Shown piece after piece: positions 27,837 through 37,600 of a DNA stretch of 53,826 bases; position 1 is the stretch's first letter; each line of letters begins with the position of its first letter. Under the pieces are notes generated by a model. That model had not been told where the DNA came from, did no database searches, and saw only the letters and a list, made by a program, of their open reading frames with translations. The position numbers and the translations under genes are program-made. The stretch is taken from the NCBI GenBank assembly GCA_005808665.1, contig SYLG01000091.1, positions 1 through 53,826 of the forward strand, given 5' to 3'. This DNA is from Planctomycetia bacterium (GTDB lineage: Bacteria > Planctomycetota > Planctomycetia > Gemmatales > Gemmataceae).

Positions 27837-28832
27837 CTAAGCAACAACCTGGGTTGTGGGAGCCGGTTGCATTTTTTGGTATTCCCCCATATTTCGAAAT
27901 TTGGCATACCGGGCATCCAATAACTCGGAAGTGTTTTTTGATTGGAGTTCCCGCAAGGATCGGGCAAGGTACGATTTTAAGGTTGCAGCCATTCCTTTCG
28001 GATCCCGATGGGCCCCACCTAATGGCTCTGGCAGGACTTCATCAACAATTCCGAATTTTGCCAAATCCCGAGCTGTAAACTTCAATGCTGCCGCAGCCAA
28101 GGGTTTGGTTTGTTCGTTTGCAACCTTCCATAAAATCCCGGCACATCCTTCAGGGCTAATCACGGAATAATAGGCGTGTTCCAGGATGGCCACTTTGTCC
28201 CCAATGCCAATTCCCAAAGCACCCCCCGATCCGCCTTCCCCAATAACCACACAAATTATGGGAGTAGGGAGTTGTGACATTTCCAAAAGTGCGGTTGCGA
28301 TGAGCTGGGCCACCCCTCGTTCCTCCGATCCGATGCCCGGAAATGCTCCTGGGGTGTCAATGAGACTTACAATGGGAAGTTTGTATTTGGCTGCCAACCG
28401 CATATTCTTGATTGCCTTCCGGTACCCTTCGGGGTGGGCACAACCATACATGCATTCGCGTCGTTCGTTTAAGGTGTGACCTTTTTGATGCCCTACCAAC
28501 AGGAATCTCTGGTCGTCCATTTGGGCAAATCCACTTCGAAGCGCCCGGTCGTCACCAAAAGCCCGATCTCCATGGAGTTCTACAAATTCGTCAAGCACCA
28601 ATTTGACATAGTCCATCGTTTGGGGTCGATCTGGGTGCCTGGAAACCAATACGGTTTCCCAGGGGGAAAGGTTACTGTATTTGTGCTTTCTTAGTTGCGC
28701 CAATTCCTTCCTGATCCTCCGGATTTTTTCCGTTGGATCAGGTTGACCATCCGTCTCCAGCTCCAGTTTTAGAAGAAGATCTTCAAGCTCGTAAATATCC
28801 GTTTCAAAGGGCAATCTTACCGTGGTAGCCAT
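27837..28832 (-). CDS. accA: acetyl-CoA carboxylase carboxyltransferase subunit alpha
   Basis: About 331 residues. The ATG at 28832 has GAGG at 8 nt; another ATG four codons upstream (28844) lacks a site. The coiled N-terminal region (IYELEDLLLKLELE) is followed by the crotonase-fold core with DYVKLVLDEFVELHGDR, VSLIDTPGAFPGIGSEERG and GEGGSGGALGIGIGDKVAI, all diagnostic of AccA. With AccD and biotinylated AccB it makes malonyl-CoA, the first step of fatty acid synthesis. accB, accC and accD are not in the window. It lies 36 bp downstream of the kinase gene. Confidence 0.95.
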   Translation of the reverse strand: MATTVRLPFETDIYELEDLLLKLELETDGQPDPTEKIRRIRKELAQLRKHKYSNLSPWETVLVSRHPDRPQTMDYVKLVLDEFVELHGDRAFGDDRALRSGFAQMDDQRFLLVGHQKGHTLNERRECMYGCAHPEGYRKAIKNMRLAAKYKLPIVSLIDTPGAFPGIGSEERGVAQLIATALLEMSQLPTPIICVVIGEGGSGGALGIGIGDKVAILEHAYYSVISPEGCAGILWKVANEQTKPLAAAALKFTARDLAKFGIVDEVLPEPLGGAHRDPKGMAATLKSYLARSLRELQSKNTSELLDARYAKFRNMGEYQKMQPAPTTQVVA

Positions 28833-28868
28833 AACTCGCCTCATGTGATTTCTGATTCCCGGAAAAGC

Positions 28869-29723
28869 CTAGGATTTTTTTTCCGGTACTTCTGCTTCCA
28901 TCAAAGCCATTGATTTTAGAGCCATTAGGACTTCATGAAAATCCCTTGGACGATCTTCCCGTTTTTTAGAAAGCATTCTCAAAACCAGATCGCCGAATGA
29001 TTTGCTTACCCGGGGGTTGGTTAATTTCGGGCTGACAGCCTTTTCCTTGAGGTGTTTGGCGAGGATATCGTTGGCGGTTGCTCCCCGAAATGGTGTTCGG
29101 CCGGTGACAAGTTCAAAGGCAAGGCAACCAAAGCTGTAGACATCCGCCCTTTCATCAAGGGTTTCACACCGGATTTGTTCCGGGGACATATAACTTCGGG
29201 TTCCTTGCGGTTTTTGTTTGGCCCCGAAAAAGCTTGAGAAAAAGCTCGGTTTCTGGTAGGCAAGGGCGAAATCAATGATCTTTACCTCACCGGACGCATT
29301 CGCCAATATGTTATCCGGTTTAAGATCGCGATGAATGTACCCTGCGGCGTTCATAAATGCCATTCCAGTAGCCGTTTGCTTGAGGATGTCCTTGGTTTTT
29401 TCCTCGAAAAATTGCGTGTCCTTCCGTTGCAATCGAAGCCGAATACTGCCTGCGGGGAAAAACTCCATGACAAAATAGGGGTTCGTTTTTCTTCGATTCA
29501 GTTTGAAAATCCGGATTACATTGGGGTGGGCAATTTTCAATCCGACCTCGGCCTCATGAACCAAAAAGTTGAAATTATCCCCATCATCCATTTTTTCAGG
29601 GAGTAATAATTTCATGGCTAAATGACGACTGCTCCCAATCTCAACCACTTCCCAAACTTGGGACGATTGGCCAGTGGATATGTGCTTTATTAGCTTGTAG
29701 TCGTCAATAATTTCTTCAGACAT
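28869..29723 (-). CDS. cytosolic Ser/Thr protein kinase, DFA variant
   Basis: About 284 residues; an ATG start at 29723 is preferred to TTG 29753. This is a bare Hanks-type kinase domain with no transmembrane or sensor part. Lys38 (AMKLL), Glu57, HRDLKPDN (131-138) and the activation-segment end YMSPEQ are present. The glycine-rich loop is degenerate (ISTGQSSQVW), and the Mg-binding DFG is DFA (151-153). The catalytic Asp and metal Asp remain, so activity is likely but not certain. It sits between ferredoxin-NADP reductase and accA on the same strand; the target is unknown. Confidence 0.87.
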   Translation of the reverse strand: MSEEIIDDYKLIKHISTGQSSQVWEVVEIGSSRHLAMKLLLPEKMDDGDNFNFLVHEAEVGLKIAHPNVIRIFKLNRRKTNPYFVMEFFPAGSIRLRLQRKDTQFFEEKTKDILKQTATGMAFMNAAGYIHRDLKPDNILANASGEVKIIDFALAYQKPSFFSSFFGAKQKPQGTRSYMSPEQIRCETLDERADVYSFGCLAFELVTGRTPFRGATANDILAKHLKEKAVSPKLTNPRVSKSFGDLVLRMLSKKREDRPRDFHEVLMALKSMALMEAEVPEKKS

Positions 29724-29816
29724 AAACCGGGCACCATTTTCCTGATGGGCCAATTTGACCTGAATGAGCCCAACAAATCAAGTCCATGGTTGATTCCATC
29801 AAACTATGGTCCAATT

Positions 29817-30755
29817 CTAGGACCAATATTCCTCGAAATGGATGTTTCCCGAATCCTGGTGGCCCCGGTCTGCCCGAAACCCCCGCTTCTCGAGAATTTC
29901 TATGATGCCTTCTATTGGGGGATAAGTATACTCCCCGGTCTCCCGATCCTTGTTCGGAACCCCAATCATGGCGGGATTTCCACAAAGGAAAACATGCGTT
30001 TTTTCGGGGTTCAGAGGTTCTCCGTTGGCTTTGTCAATATCTCCATCCTTTAAAAGATCCTGAATGTAGCGCTTGCGACCGGATTCATCCAGGTCCCTGG
30101 TGCTAAGTGGGAAATAGTGGTAATTGCCTAGCTTTTTCGCCAAGGATTGATGAAGATCCAGAAACCCGAGATCCATTTTTTGGCGCACACAACAAGCCGC
30201 TATGATCATTCCCTTGTGGCCTTGGAACAAAAGCTGCTGAAGCATATAGTTGTGGGGCGCCTCTCCCGTTCCGGTTGAAAGCAGAACCACGGTATCTTCG
30301 GGTTTCACCTTATCGAGGTTATAGGCACCTGTAATTTTTTCCCCCATGAATAATCGGTCCCCCTCGCGAAGCATGAATAATCTGGGGGTTAATGCTGGGG
30401 CCTTATCGCTGTTTGTTTTTCGAACCAGGACAATATAAAATTCCAGCCATTCTTTGTGTTGGGGCTCGCCTACCTCATTGTTTTCATCAAGGACCGAGCT
30501 ACTAATGGAATAGGACCTGCGAGCCAATTTGGATTCCTCGACGGATCCCGGGATTTCGTCTTGGGTTCCGGGAAAGCGAGGCTCCCAATTTCCCAAACCC
30601 AAAAGGGTATATTGGCCAGGCTTGTGGGTTTTTAACGGGAGGTCTGGTTTGACCCGCAAAATCATCAGGTCGGAATGTATTTTGACCAGTTTGCAAACGG
30701 TGGCATTGTACCGTTGGGTTCGCAAACCGGATACCTCTTCAGGATTTAGCGCCAT
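29817..30755 (-). CDS. ferredoxin-NADP+ reductase
   Basis: About 312 residues with GGAG upstream of the ATG. The FAD domain has the pattern HKPGQYTLLGL and RRSYSISSS. The NADP domain has STGTGEAPHNYML, then FLCGNPAMIG and a C-terminal aromatic tail (HFEEYWS), all typical of Fpr-type reductases. It exchanges electrons between NADPH and ferredoxin or flavodoxin in the cytosol. It has an insertion around residues 60-75 and 88-100 relative to E. coli Fpr. A 93-bp gap separates it from the kinase gene. Confidence 0.92.
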   Translation of the reverse strand: MALNPEEVSGLRTQRYNATVCKLVKIHSDLMILRVKPDLPLKTHKPGQYTLLGLGNWEPRFPGTQDEIPGSVEESKLARRSYSISSSVLDENNEVGEPQHKEWLEFYIVLVRKTNSDKAPALTPRLFMLREGDRLFMGEKITGAYNLDKVKPEDTVVLLSTGTGEAPHNYMLQQLLFQGHKGMIIAACCVRQKMDLGFLDLHQSLAKKLGNYHYFPLSTRDLDESGRKRYIQDLLKDGDIDKANGEPLNPEKTHVFLCGNPAMIGVPNKDRETGEYTYPPIEGIIEILEKRGFRADRGHQDSGNIHFEEYWS

Positions 30756-30916
30756 AGTATCAACTCCATTTGGAATTTTTTCGGAACCATCCTACCAGAC
30801 CACCAATTTTTTGCGAATCACTTTGCTTTCAAATCTTCTTTCAAATCTTTTTACTGTGGGTGAGGGTTTTGTCGAGGTTTTTCAACCACCTATCACTTCA
30901 CAATGCAGGTAGCTCA

Positions 30917-32596
30917 TTATTCATTTCCTGTCTTCCACCACGGAAAGGAATAAATGGTAAAGCAACCCAATTGTTGATCTGGAACCTGGTTTCGAAAATA
31001 TTTTCTCACCACTTCGTACGGCGGAGGCAACGGCGGACCGTTCAGGACGGTTGCACTTACCGCAATGGATCGCCCACTTAACCATTTTGTCAGGGTTTCT
31101 TCCGAAGATATTCCCTGATCGATGGGAACCAGCCGCCTTAAGGGAAAATGGTTTACCCTTGGATCTGCTCCCCAATAAAGGACCCAAACCGGCTGGCCCT
31201 CCCTTGCTATAGGGATGCTTTTTTCGGCCAATTCGAGGAGGCCCTGCCCCCAATCATAATTGGAATCACTTACCAGATTTTGAGGTCCTGGTTTCTGACC
31301 CCAAAAATCGTTGGTATACCTGAGTCCATCCGGAAACTGAAAGGCAATGGTTCCCCCTGCCGCCACAAAAAAAGCAATCGTTCCAACGGTTGGGCCCAAA
31401 TACCTAAAACCGCAGGTTTGCCACCAAGCATAAAGGGATATTCCAAACACCACCATTAGCATTACAACCAAAGGAAAAATAAGCCTTAATCCGATTTGCA
31501 CGCGACAATTGATACTAAAAACCAGCAAAAAACAACAGGCAATCAACCCCGGAATCCACGGTTTTTTCCGTTGTTTCCAAAGGAGCACAGGGAATATTAC
31601 AAAAAACCAGGTAGGCAATTTAATCAAAAGGAGCACAGGAAAATGGTACCACACAGCACTTTCATGGGAATTTCCCAACAAATAGGAAGGATGTCCCCTC
31701 AAGTTGTGTTTAATCTGCTGGGCAAACCCCTCCCCCGCATTGGTAAATATCCTCAAGTTTTCGGATATCCAAACCATGGTATCGGCCAAGGGTCCAGGAT
31801 TTAACCCTTTTGACCAGGAAACGAAAGTGCTTTCTTGCTTAAAATCCGATCCACAAAAGAGAAATACCAAGGCCAAAGCACTAAAGCCCATTTGCATCCA
31901 AAGCCGGAGGGATTTGCGAAGGGTTACCCAAAATACCCCCCTGCCCTGAAATTGACAAAAAGCAGTCCAAAGGATTGGTAGTTCCGCCGAAAATATCAAA
32001 ATGGGGACAAAAACCAAAGCAGACGCTTTTGCAAAAAGCGATAAAGCCCACCAAGCAACCGTTTCCCACCAATTCCATCGGCTGGGGGTTCGTTGGTATT
32101 TAAGGCACGCCACAAAAGTGGCAATCAGGCATCCAGTCACCGCGATATCGGTTGTGGCCAGGGCAGCATGGCCTATCAAATTTGGTTCTAGTCCAACCAC
32201 AGAAAGGACAAAAAAACCACACCACCCACCTCCAATGAATAAACCAAGCCTGAAACATTGGAGTAATAAATTCCACCAAAACACCAGGGCCGTTGTTCTT
32301 GCGACAGCCAACATCCACCCAAAATCCACCTCCCAATCCGGGGTATTTCCTGACCACAAAAACCAAAGATGTAGGGGAAAAGTTACCACATCCACGGGAA
32401 GGGGCATGGATCCCAATCGCATAAGGGGTTTGTGGGTGTGGTTTGCCCAACAATCCAATCCGCATTTCAGATAAACGGGTTCATCAAAAGTGGCACTAAG
32501 CTGGCGGGAAGCCCCCACAATCCAAAGGGATGTCAGGGCCACCAAAAGTATCGAAAAAGCCCACGGCAAATCGGGTTTCGGCACCAACCCCTCCAT
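30917..32596 (-). CDS. PMT/ArnT-like membrane glycosyltransferase
   Basis: About 559 residues with roughly eleven hydrophobic helices. The first external loop holds the acidic pair typical of GT-C enzymes (ATFDEPVYLKCG), and the C-terminal soluble part begins with SDSNYDWGQGLLELAEK, a motif I associate with planctomycete members of this family. The enzyme probably transfers a sugar from a polyprenyl-phosphate donor to protein or lipid on the outer face of the membrane. It follows the anti-sigma gene after 26 bp and may share its operon. The GT2 gene at 24343 could supply its donor. Confidence 0.85.
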   Translation of the reverse strand: MEGLVPKPDLPWAFSILLVALTSLWIVGASRQLSATFDEPVYLKCGLDCWANHTHKPLMRLGSMPLPVDVVTFPLHLWFLWSGNTPDWEVDFGWMLAVARTTALVFWWNLLLQCFRLGLFIGGGWCGFFVLSVVGLEPNLIGHAALATTDIAVTGCLIATFVACLKYQRTPSRWNWWETVAWWALSLFAKASALVFVPILIFSAELPILWTAFCQFQGRGVFWVTLRKSLRLWMQMGFSALALVFLFCGSDFKQESTFVSWSKGLNPGPLADTMVWISENLRIFTNAGEGFAQQIKHNLRGHPSYLLGNSHESAVWYHFPVLLLIKLPTWFFVIFPVLLWKQRKKPWIPGLIACCFLLVFSINCRVQIGLRLIFPLVVMLMVVFGISLYAWWQTCGFRYLGPTVGTIAFFVAAGGTIAFQFPDGLRYTNDFWGQKPGPQNLVSDSNYDWGQGLLELAEKSIPIAREGQPVWVLYWGADPRVNHFPLRRLVPIDQGISSEETLTKWLSGRSIAVSATVLNGPPLPPPYEVVRKYFRNQVPDQQLGCFTIYSFPWWKTGNE

Positions 32597-32622
32597 GGGT
32601 TTTTAAAGTCCAAAAAAGGCAA

Positions 32623-33867
32623 CTACCTTAGAGGAACAATATTTATAACTATCGGGTTTCTAGCATTGTCCAAGAGGGATTTGGTGCCTTTTCGAGGTTG
32701 AACTGCCCCTGGTATCCGCAATGCTGAAGCAGAAGAAATGGTGGCGAAAACAAAGGGGCTGAAACCGTTAGGGCCAGCCTTTTTACCATTTTCACTATCC
32801 ACACCTTTGAAAGGGGGAACCAATGCCCGGTTGGCCGGCGAGAACAGCATACTGGCCATGGCTTCCCCCTCTTTGGGTCCCATATTCCCAACGATAACTT
32901 CATCAAAAACACTGGCTGGGTGGTTTGGTGCGTTTTTCGAAAATATATTTTTTGAGGTCCCCTGGATTGCCTGACATACTTTTGAGGAATCCAAACCATG
33001 AATCACAATAATCACTGGTCCAACGGGATTGTTCCGTTTGATTTTTTCCTCGGTTACAGGATCCATGTAACTGGCACAGCCTTCCGTTTTAAGCGTTTGG
33101 ACCAAACGCTTTACGGCCTCATTTTCCTGATAGGTAGGCAGATCCAACCGGACAATCCCCTTAAGTTCCCAATCCAAAAGAAAAGATGCCTCCAGCCGTT
33201 TTGCCTTTAGGACCGAGGGGAGTACAAGGTCGATTTTCTTCAAAGATTGGGAAGGGCCAATTGGGGATGCCAATATTTCAGACGGGGTGGGAGAGGGCTC
33301 CTGGTTGACCTGGATTGGGTTTTCTTCCCACGGCCTTTCTGGCAGGGTTACCAATTCAACACCATGCCCTATTTTCATTTTGGTGGGAACTGATTCCGAG
33401 GGATTTACACCAGCCGTTACCGTTCCACTATTGGGAGTATCCGGGGGAACATTTTGGGGTAAAGCGACCTTTTTGGCTAACCTCGGTTCCAGGGAAATAT
33501 TTTCTTGTTCCTTGGGGATATTTGATTGGAAGGGGATCCATCCCCCAAATCCCACCCAAATGACCAATCCAAATGCCAGGGCGAAACACCCCATGACGGG
33601 TTGACCAGGAATGGTGGATTTTGGTTTTGTAACCGGAAAAGGGCGGTCTAATATCTCCCGAAGGACTGCCCCAGGCTCAATAGGGGGAACTGGCTTTTCC
33701 GTACGAATGGCTTGCCTTAACCGTCTGGCAACATGCAATTGGCCTTGGAAATAGTCCTTTGCCGATTTGGAGTTTGCTAACAACTCACGAACAATCGCCG
33801 TATCAACAGGGTTTGTTTCCCCATCAATATACGAAGATATCAAAAGTTTGTGTTTTTCGGTTATCAT
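32623..33867 (-). CDS. membrane anti-sigma factor-like protein
   Basis: About 414 residues starting 15 bp after the ECF sigma stop. Residues 1-75 form a small helical domain (LLISSYIDGE ... RQAIRTE), the usual sigma-binding position, but without the HxxxCxxC zinc motif. One transmembrane helix follows (about 91-111). The extracytoplasmic part (112-414) has Pro/Glu-rich spacers and a folded region with strands such as LKGIVRLDLPTYQENEAVKRL; no known sensor domain is recognised. Position and layout support an anti-sigma role. Confidence 0.78.
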   Translation of the reverse strand: MITEKHKLLISSYIDGETNPVDTAIVRELLANSKSAKDYFQGQLHVARRLRQAIRTEKPVPPIEPGAVLREILDRPFPVTKPKSTIPGQPVMGCFALAFGLVIWVGFGGWIPFQSNIPKEQENISLEPRLAKKVALPQNVPPDTPNSGTVTAGVNPSESVPTKMKIGHGVELVTLPERPWEENPIQVNQEPSPTPSEILASPIGPSQSLKKIDLVLPSVLKAKRLEASFLLDWELKGIVRLDLPTYQENEAVKRLVQTLKTEGCASYMDPVTEEKIKRNNPVGPVIIVIHGLDSSKVCQAIQGTSKNIFSKNAPNHPASVFDEVIVGNMGPKEGEAMASMLFSPANRALVPPFKGVDSENGKKAGPNGFSPFVFATISSASALRIPGAVQPRKGTKSLLDNARNPIVINIVPLR

Positions 33868-33882
33868 TGATTTTTTGGCACT

Positions 33883-34506
33883 TTACTCATTTCCAAATGA
33901 CTTACCCACGCTTATTTGAGTCGAATGCGTATCCCAATGTTCCAATATCCACCGTAATTCTTGGCGAGCCCTATGTAATCGACTTCTTACCGTCCCAAGG
34001 GGAATGTCAAGCAATTCGGAAATAGTATGGTAATCCATTTCCTCAAATTCCTTAAGGATGAGCACCTGTCTGTAGTCCGATCCCAGTAATTCCAAGCCTT
34101 TACGAACCCGTAATATTTCGTCCTGGACCTCCGCATTTTTCTCGGGGTTTTCGGACATGCATTCCAATTCGGTATTCATGTCAGGAAATGCCAACGGGCA
34201 TCCCGATCGGGGATGGTGTTTCTTGCTGTTTCGCCGAATGGAAAAGGCACAATTGATGGCAATTTTGTATAGCCAAGTATAGAATTGGGACCTGTTTTGA
34301 AATTTGTGCACCGCCCGAAACACTTGCAAAAACGCCTCTTGGGTGGCGTCTTTCGCATCCTCAGGATTCCTCAGAATCCTTAACATCCCTTGGAAAAGAC
34401 GGTTGTAATACTTATCCACCAGCCGGGTCGCCGCCCAATTATCCCCTTTGGCCGAGGCGGTCACCAAAGCCAAATCTTCATCCTGAGGTTGGGCCTTAAA
34501 GGTCAT
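33883..34506 (-). CDS. ECF-type RNA polymerase sigma factor
   Basis: About 207 residues; the ATG at 34506 is preceded by GGGGGGAG. Region 2 includes YYNRLFQGMLRILRNPEDAKD and DATQEAFLQVFRAVHKF, and region 4 ends with DIPLGTVRSRLHRARQEL, the -35 recognition helix. Between them is a longer than usual linker with CPLAFPDMNTELECMSE. It is likely held inactive by the membrane protein encoded just downstream. It is divergent from uvrA; the intergenic region may carry an autoregulated promoter, though I could not define one. Confidence 0.93.
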   Translation of the reverse strand: MTFKAQPQDEDLALVTASAKGDNWAATRLVDKYYNRLFQGMLRILRNPEDAKDATQEAFLQVFRAVHKFQNRSQFYTWLYKIAINCAFSIRRNSKKHHPRSGCPLAFPDMNTELECMSENPEKNAEVQDEILRVRKGLELLGSDYRQVLILKEFEEMDYHTISELLDIPLGTVRSRLHRARQELRWILEHWDTHSTQISVGKSFGNE

Positions 34507-34682
34507 TGCTCCCCCCTTCGATGAAATTATTATCCACCATATCGACCTTTTAATCAACCCTTTTGACAAAAGTCAGCCAGAAGATTTCCAAATCGCAAAT
34601 CATTGGGAAATTCACCCTCCAAAGCAGAATTCCTATTATGTAAAGGTCAAGAGGTTCCTTGTTTTTGAAGGTAATAACTCGC

Positions 34683-37600
34683 GTGGCCAAGAAGATTCCA
34701 GGGATTGCCAAAATCCAAAAACCAACACCCAAACCTTTTTTTCAACCCAACCAGGATAGGATCATTGTCCGGGGAGCCCAGGAACATAACCTTCAATCCA
34801 TCAACCTCGAAATTCCAAAAAACCAATTGGTGGTCTTTTCAGGTGTTAGCGGTTCCGGCAAAAGTTCACTCGCTTTTGACACGATTTTTGCGGAAGGGCA
34901 ACGCCGGTATATCGAATCCCTCTCCAGTTATGCCCGACAATTTTTGGGCCAAATGCCAAAACCCGTTGTCGAATCCATTCAAGGCTTGGCCCCCACGATT
35001 AGCATCCAGCAAAAATCGGCAAGCAAAAACCCTCGATCCACTGTTGGAACCATAACTGAAATTCACGATTTTCTCCGTGTTCTTTATGCGCGAATTGGGC
35101 AGGGACATTGTCCCACATGCAAACGCCCAATCGAAGCCCAAACAAGGGAACAAATTGTAGAAAGGCTAAAAGCCTGGGGGCAGTCGGATCAGCTATTGAT
35201 TCTGGCACCTTTGGCAAAGTCCCAAAAAGGCGAATTCAAAGATCTATTTTTGGAATTATTAAAAAATGGCTTCCTGAGAGCCCGGGTGGATGGAAAAATT
35301 GTCAGGTTGGACGAAGAACTTGGCCTCGACAAACGCATTCGCCACAACATTGAACTGGTCCTGGACCGTATTCAGGGAAATGGCGACAGGTCCCGGCTTG
35401 CCGAATCCGTGGAAAACGCCCTGCATCACGGCAAAGGGGAACTCATTGTAATAAAGGAGAGCAAAGGTGAAAAAGAATCAGTCACCCAAAGTGAACTGAC
35501 CCTTTCCAGCAAATATGCTTGCATCCCCTGTCAAATTAGCTTTGCCGAACCTACCCCCCAAATGTTCAGCTTCAACAGCCCCAAAGGAATGTGTCCGTCC
35601 TGTGAAGGCTTGGGCCAGACCTTTACTATCTCGCCAGAACTTCTCATTCCTGACCAATCTTTAAGTTTTTTCAAAGGTGCCGTGGTTCTTGCGGGACCGA
35701 TGGCTTCCATGGGTCGGTGGCGCAAGCATATTTTTGAAGGAATTGCCGAGGCTGTTGGGATGGACCTAAAGGCTCCCTGGCAAGCAATGCCCGATAACCA
35801 CAAATTCGCCCTGCTTTTTGGCACGGGAGACCGTCATATCACCTACACCTGGAAACAACGCGGAGGGACTGTTTGGAAACATGGCGGCATTTGGGAAGGG
35901 ATCATTCCCCAACTTATGACCAATTTCAAAAAGGTAGCCGCTGGGCCAAGGAAGGTGCAGCTACAAAAATATATGAGCATACTCCCCTGCCCCGCCTGTG
36001 CGGGCCTTAGGTTAAATCCCCAAGCCCGTGCGGTCAAGGTTGGTGGTCAAACAATTTGCGAGTTGGAATCCCTTTCAATCGGTATGGTCCAAGCTTGGAT
36101 TCAACCCGGTCATGGTTCGTTGGAGTCGCTTTTGGGCCCTGTGGAAAGGCTCATTGCCGCGGAATTATTAAAGGAAATCCGCACCCGGATTGGATTCCTG
36201 ATGGATGTGGGGCTCCATTACCTTTCCCTCAACCGCTCGGCCCCCACACTTTCCGGGGGTGAAACCCAACGGATCCGGCTTGCAAGCCAAATCGGTTGTG
36301 GCTTGGTAGGGGTCCTTTATATCCTTGACGAACCTTCGATTGGGTTACATCCTCGAGACAATGAACGACTCCTTGGAAGCCTTAAAAAACTGAGAGATCA
36401 AGGCAATTCGGTCATCGTGGTGGAACATGACGAGGATACGATGCTTGCCGCGGATCACCTTATCGATTTTGGTCCAGGACCAGGCCTTCGCGGTGGTCAA
36501 GTTGTAGCCCAAGGCCCCTTGGCCAAAATCCTGAACTCCAAAGAAAGCCTCACAGGCCAATTCTTAAGCGGGGCCCGGTCCATTCCCCTTCCCAAATTGC
36601 GACGCATTGGAAACGGGAAAACATTGAGGGTGGTTGGTGCCCGGCAAAACAACCTCAAAAACCTATCCATCCAATTCCCACTGGGGAAATTCCTTTGCGT
36701 TACTGGCGCAAGTGGATCCGGCAAAAGTTCCCTGATAAACGAGATCCTCCTGGAAGGTCTCAAGCGAATTCACCACTCCATTCCTGATGAAGAGGAAGGA
36801 GAACCGGTTTTAGGCCGAGTGGGCCTTCATGACCGAATTGAGGGGGCCGAGCATATCGACAAGGTTATTGCAATCGACCAATCCTCCATTGGGCGGACTC
36901 CCCGTTCCAACCCAGGAACCTACATCAAGGTGTTTGACGAGATTCGCAAACTCTTTTCGGTCGCACCCGAAGCTAAAATTCGCGGTTGGAAACCTGGTCG
37001 ATTCAGTTTTAATCGACCAGGTGGGCGCTGTGAAACCTGTGAAGGCAATGGCAGCAATCGGCTGGAAATGGACTTTTTGGCAGATGTTTGGGTCACCTGC
37101 CCAGTCTGTGAAGGCAAACGATTCAACCATGAAACCTTGCTTGTCCGGTGGCGAGGAAAAAACATCCACGAGGTTCTCGAATTGAACATTGAGGATGCCC
37201 TTATGCACTTTGCGAACATCCCCAAAATTCGGGATATGTTGACAACAATGGTTTCCGTGGGAATGGACTATGTCAAAATTGGCCAGCCCGCACCAACCCT
37301 TTCTGGCGGGGAAGCACAACGCATAAAACTGGCAAAAGAGCTTTGCAAAAAGTCCACTGGAAAGACCCTCTATATTCTGGATGAACCCACCACTGGTCTC
37401 CATTTCGAAGATGTTCGCAAACTCCTCGAGGTCCTCCATGCCTTGGTAGATTTGGGAAACACGGTCCTTGTGATCGAACACAATATGGATGTTATAAAAA
37501 CCGCCGATTGGGTAATTGATATGGGACCGGATGGCGGATCAGGGGGCGGAGAATTGGTCATTGAGGGGACACCCGAAACGGTTGCGAAATCCAATACATC

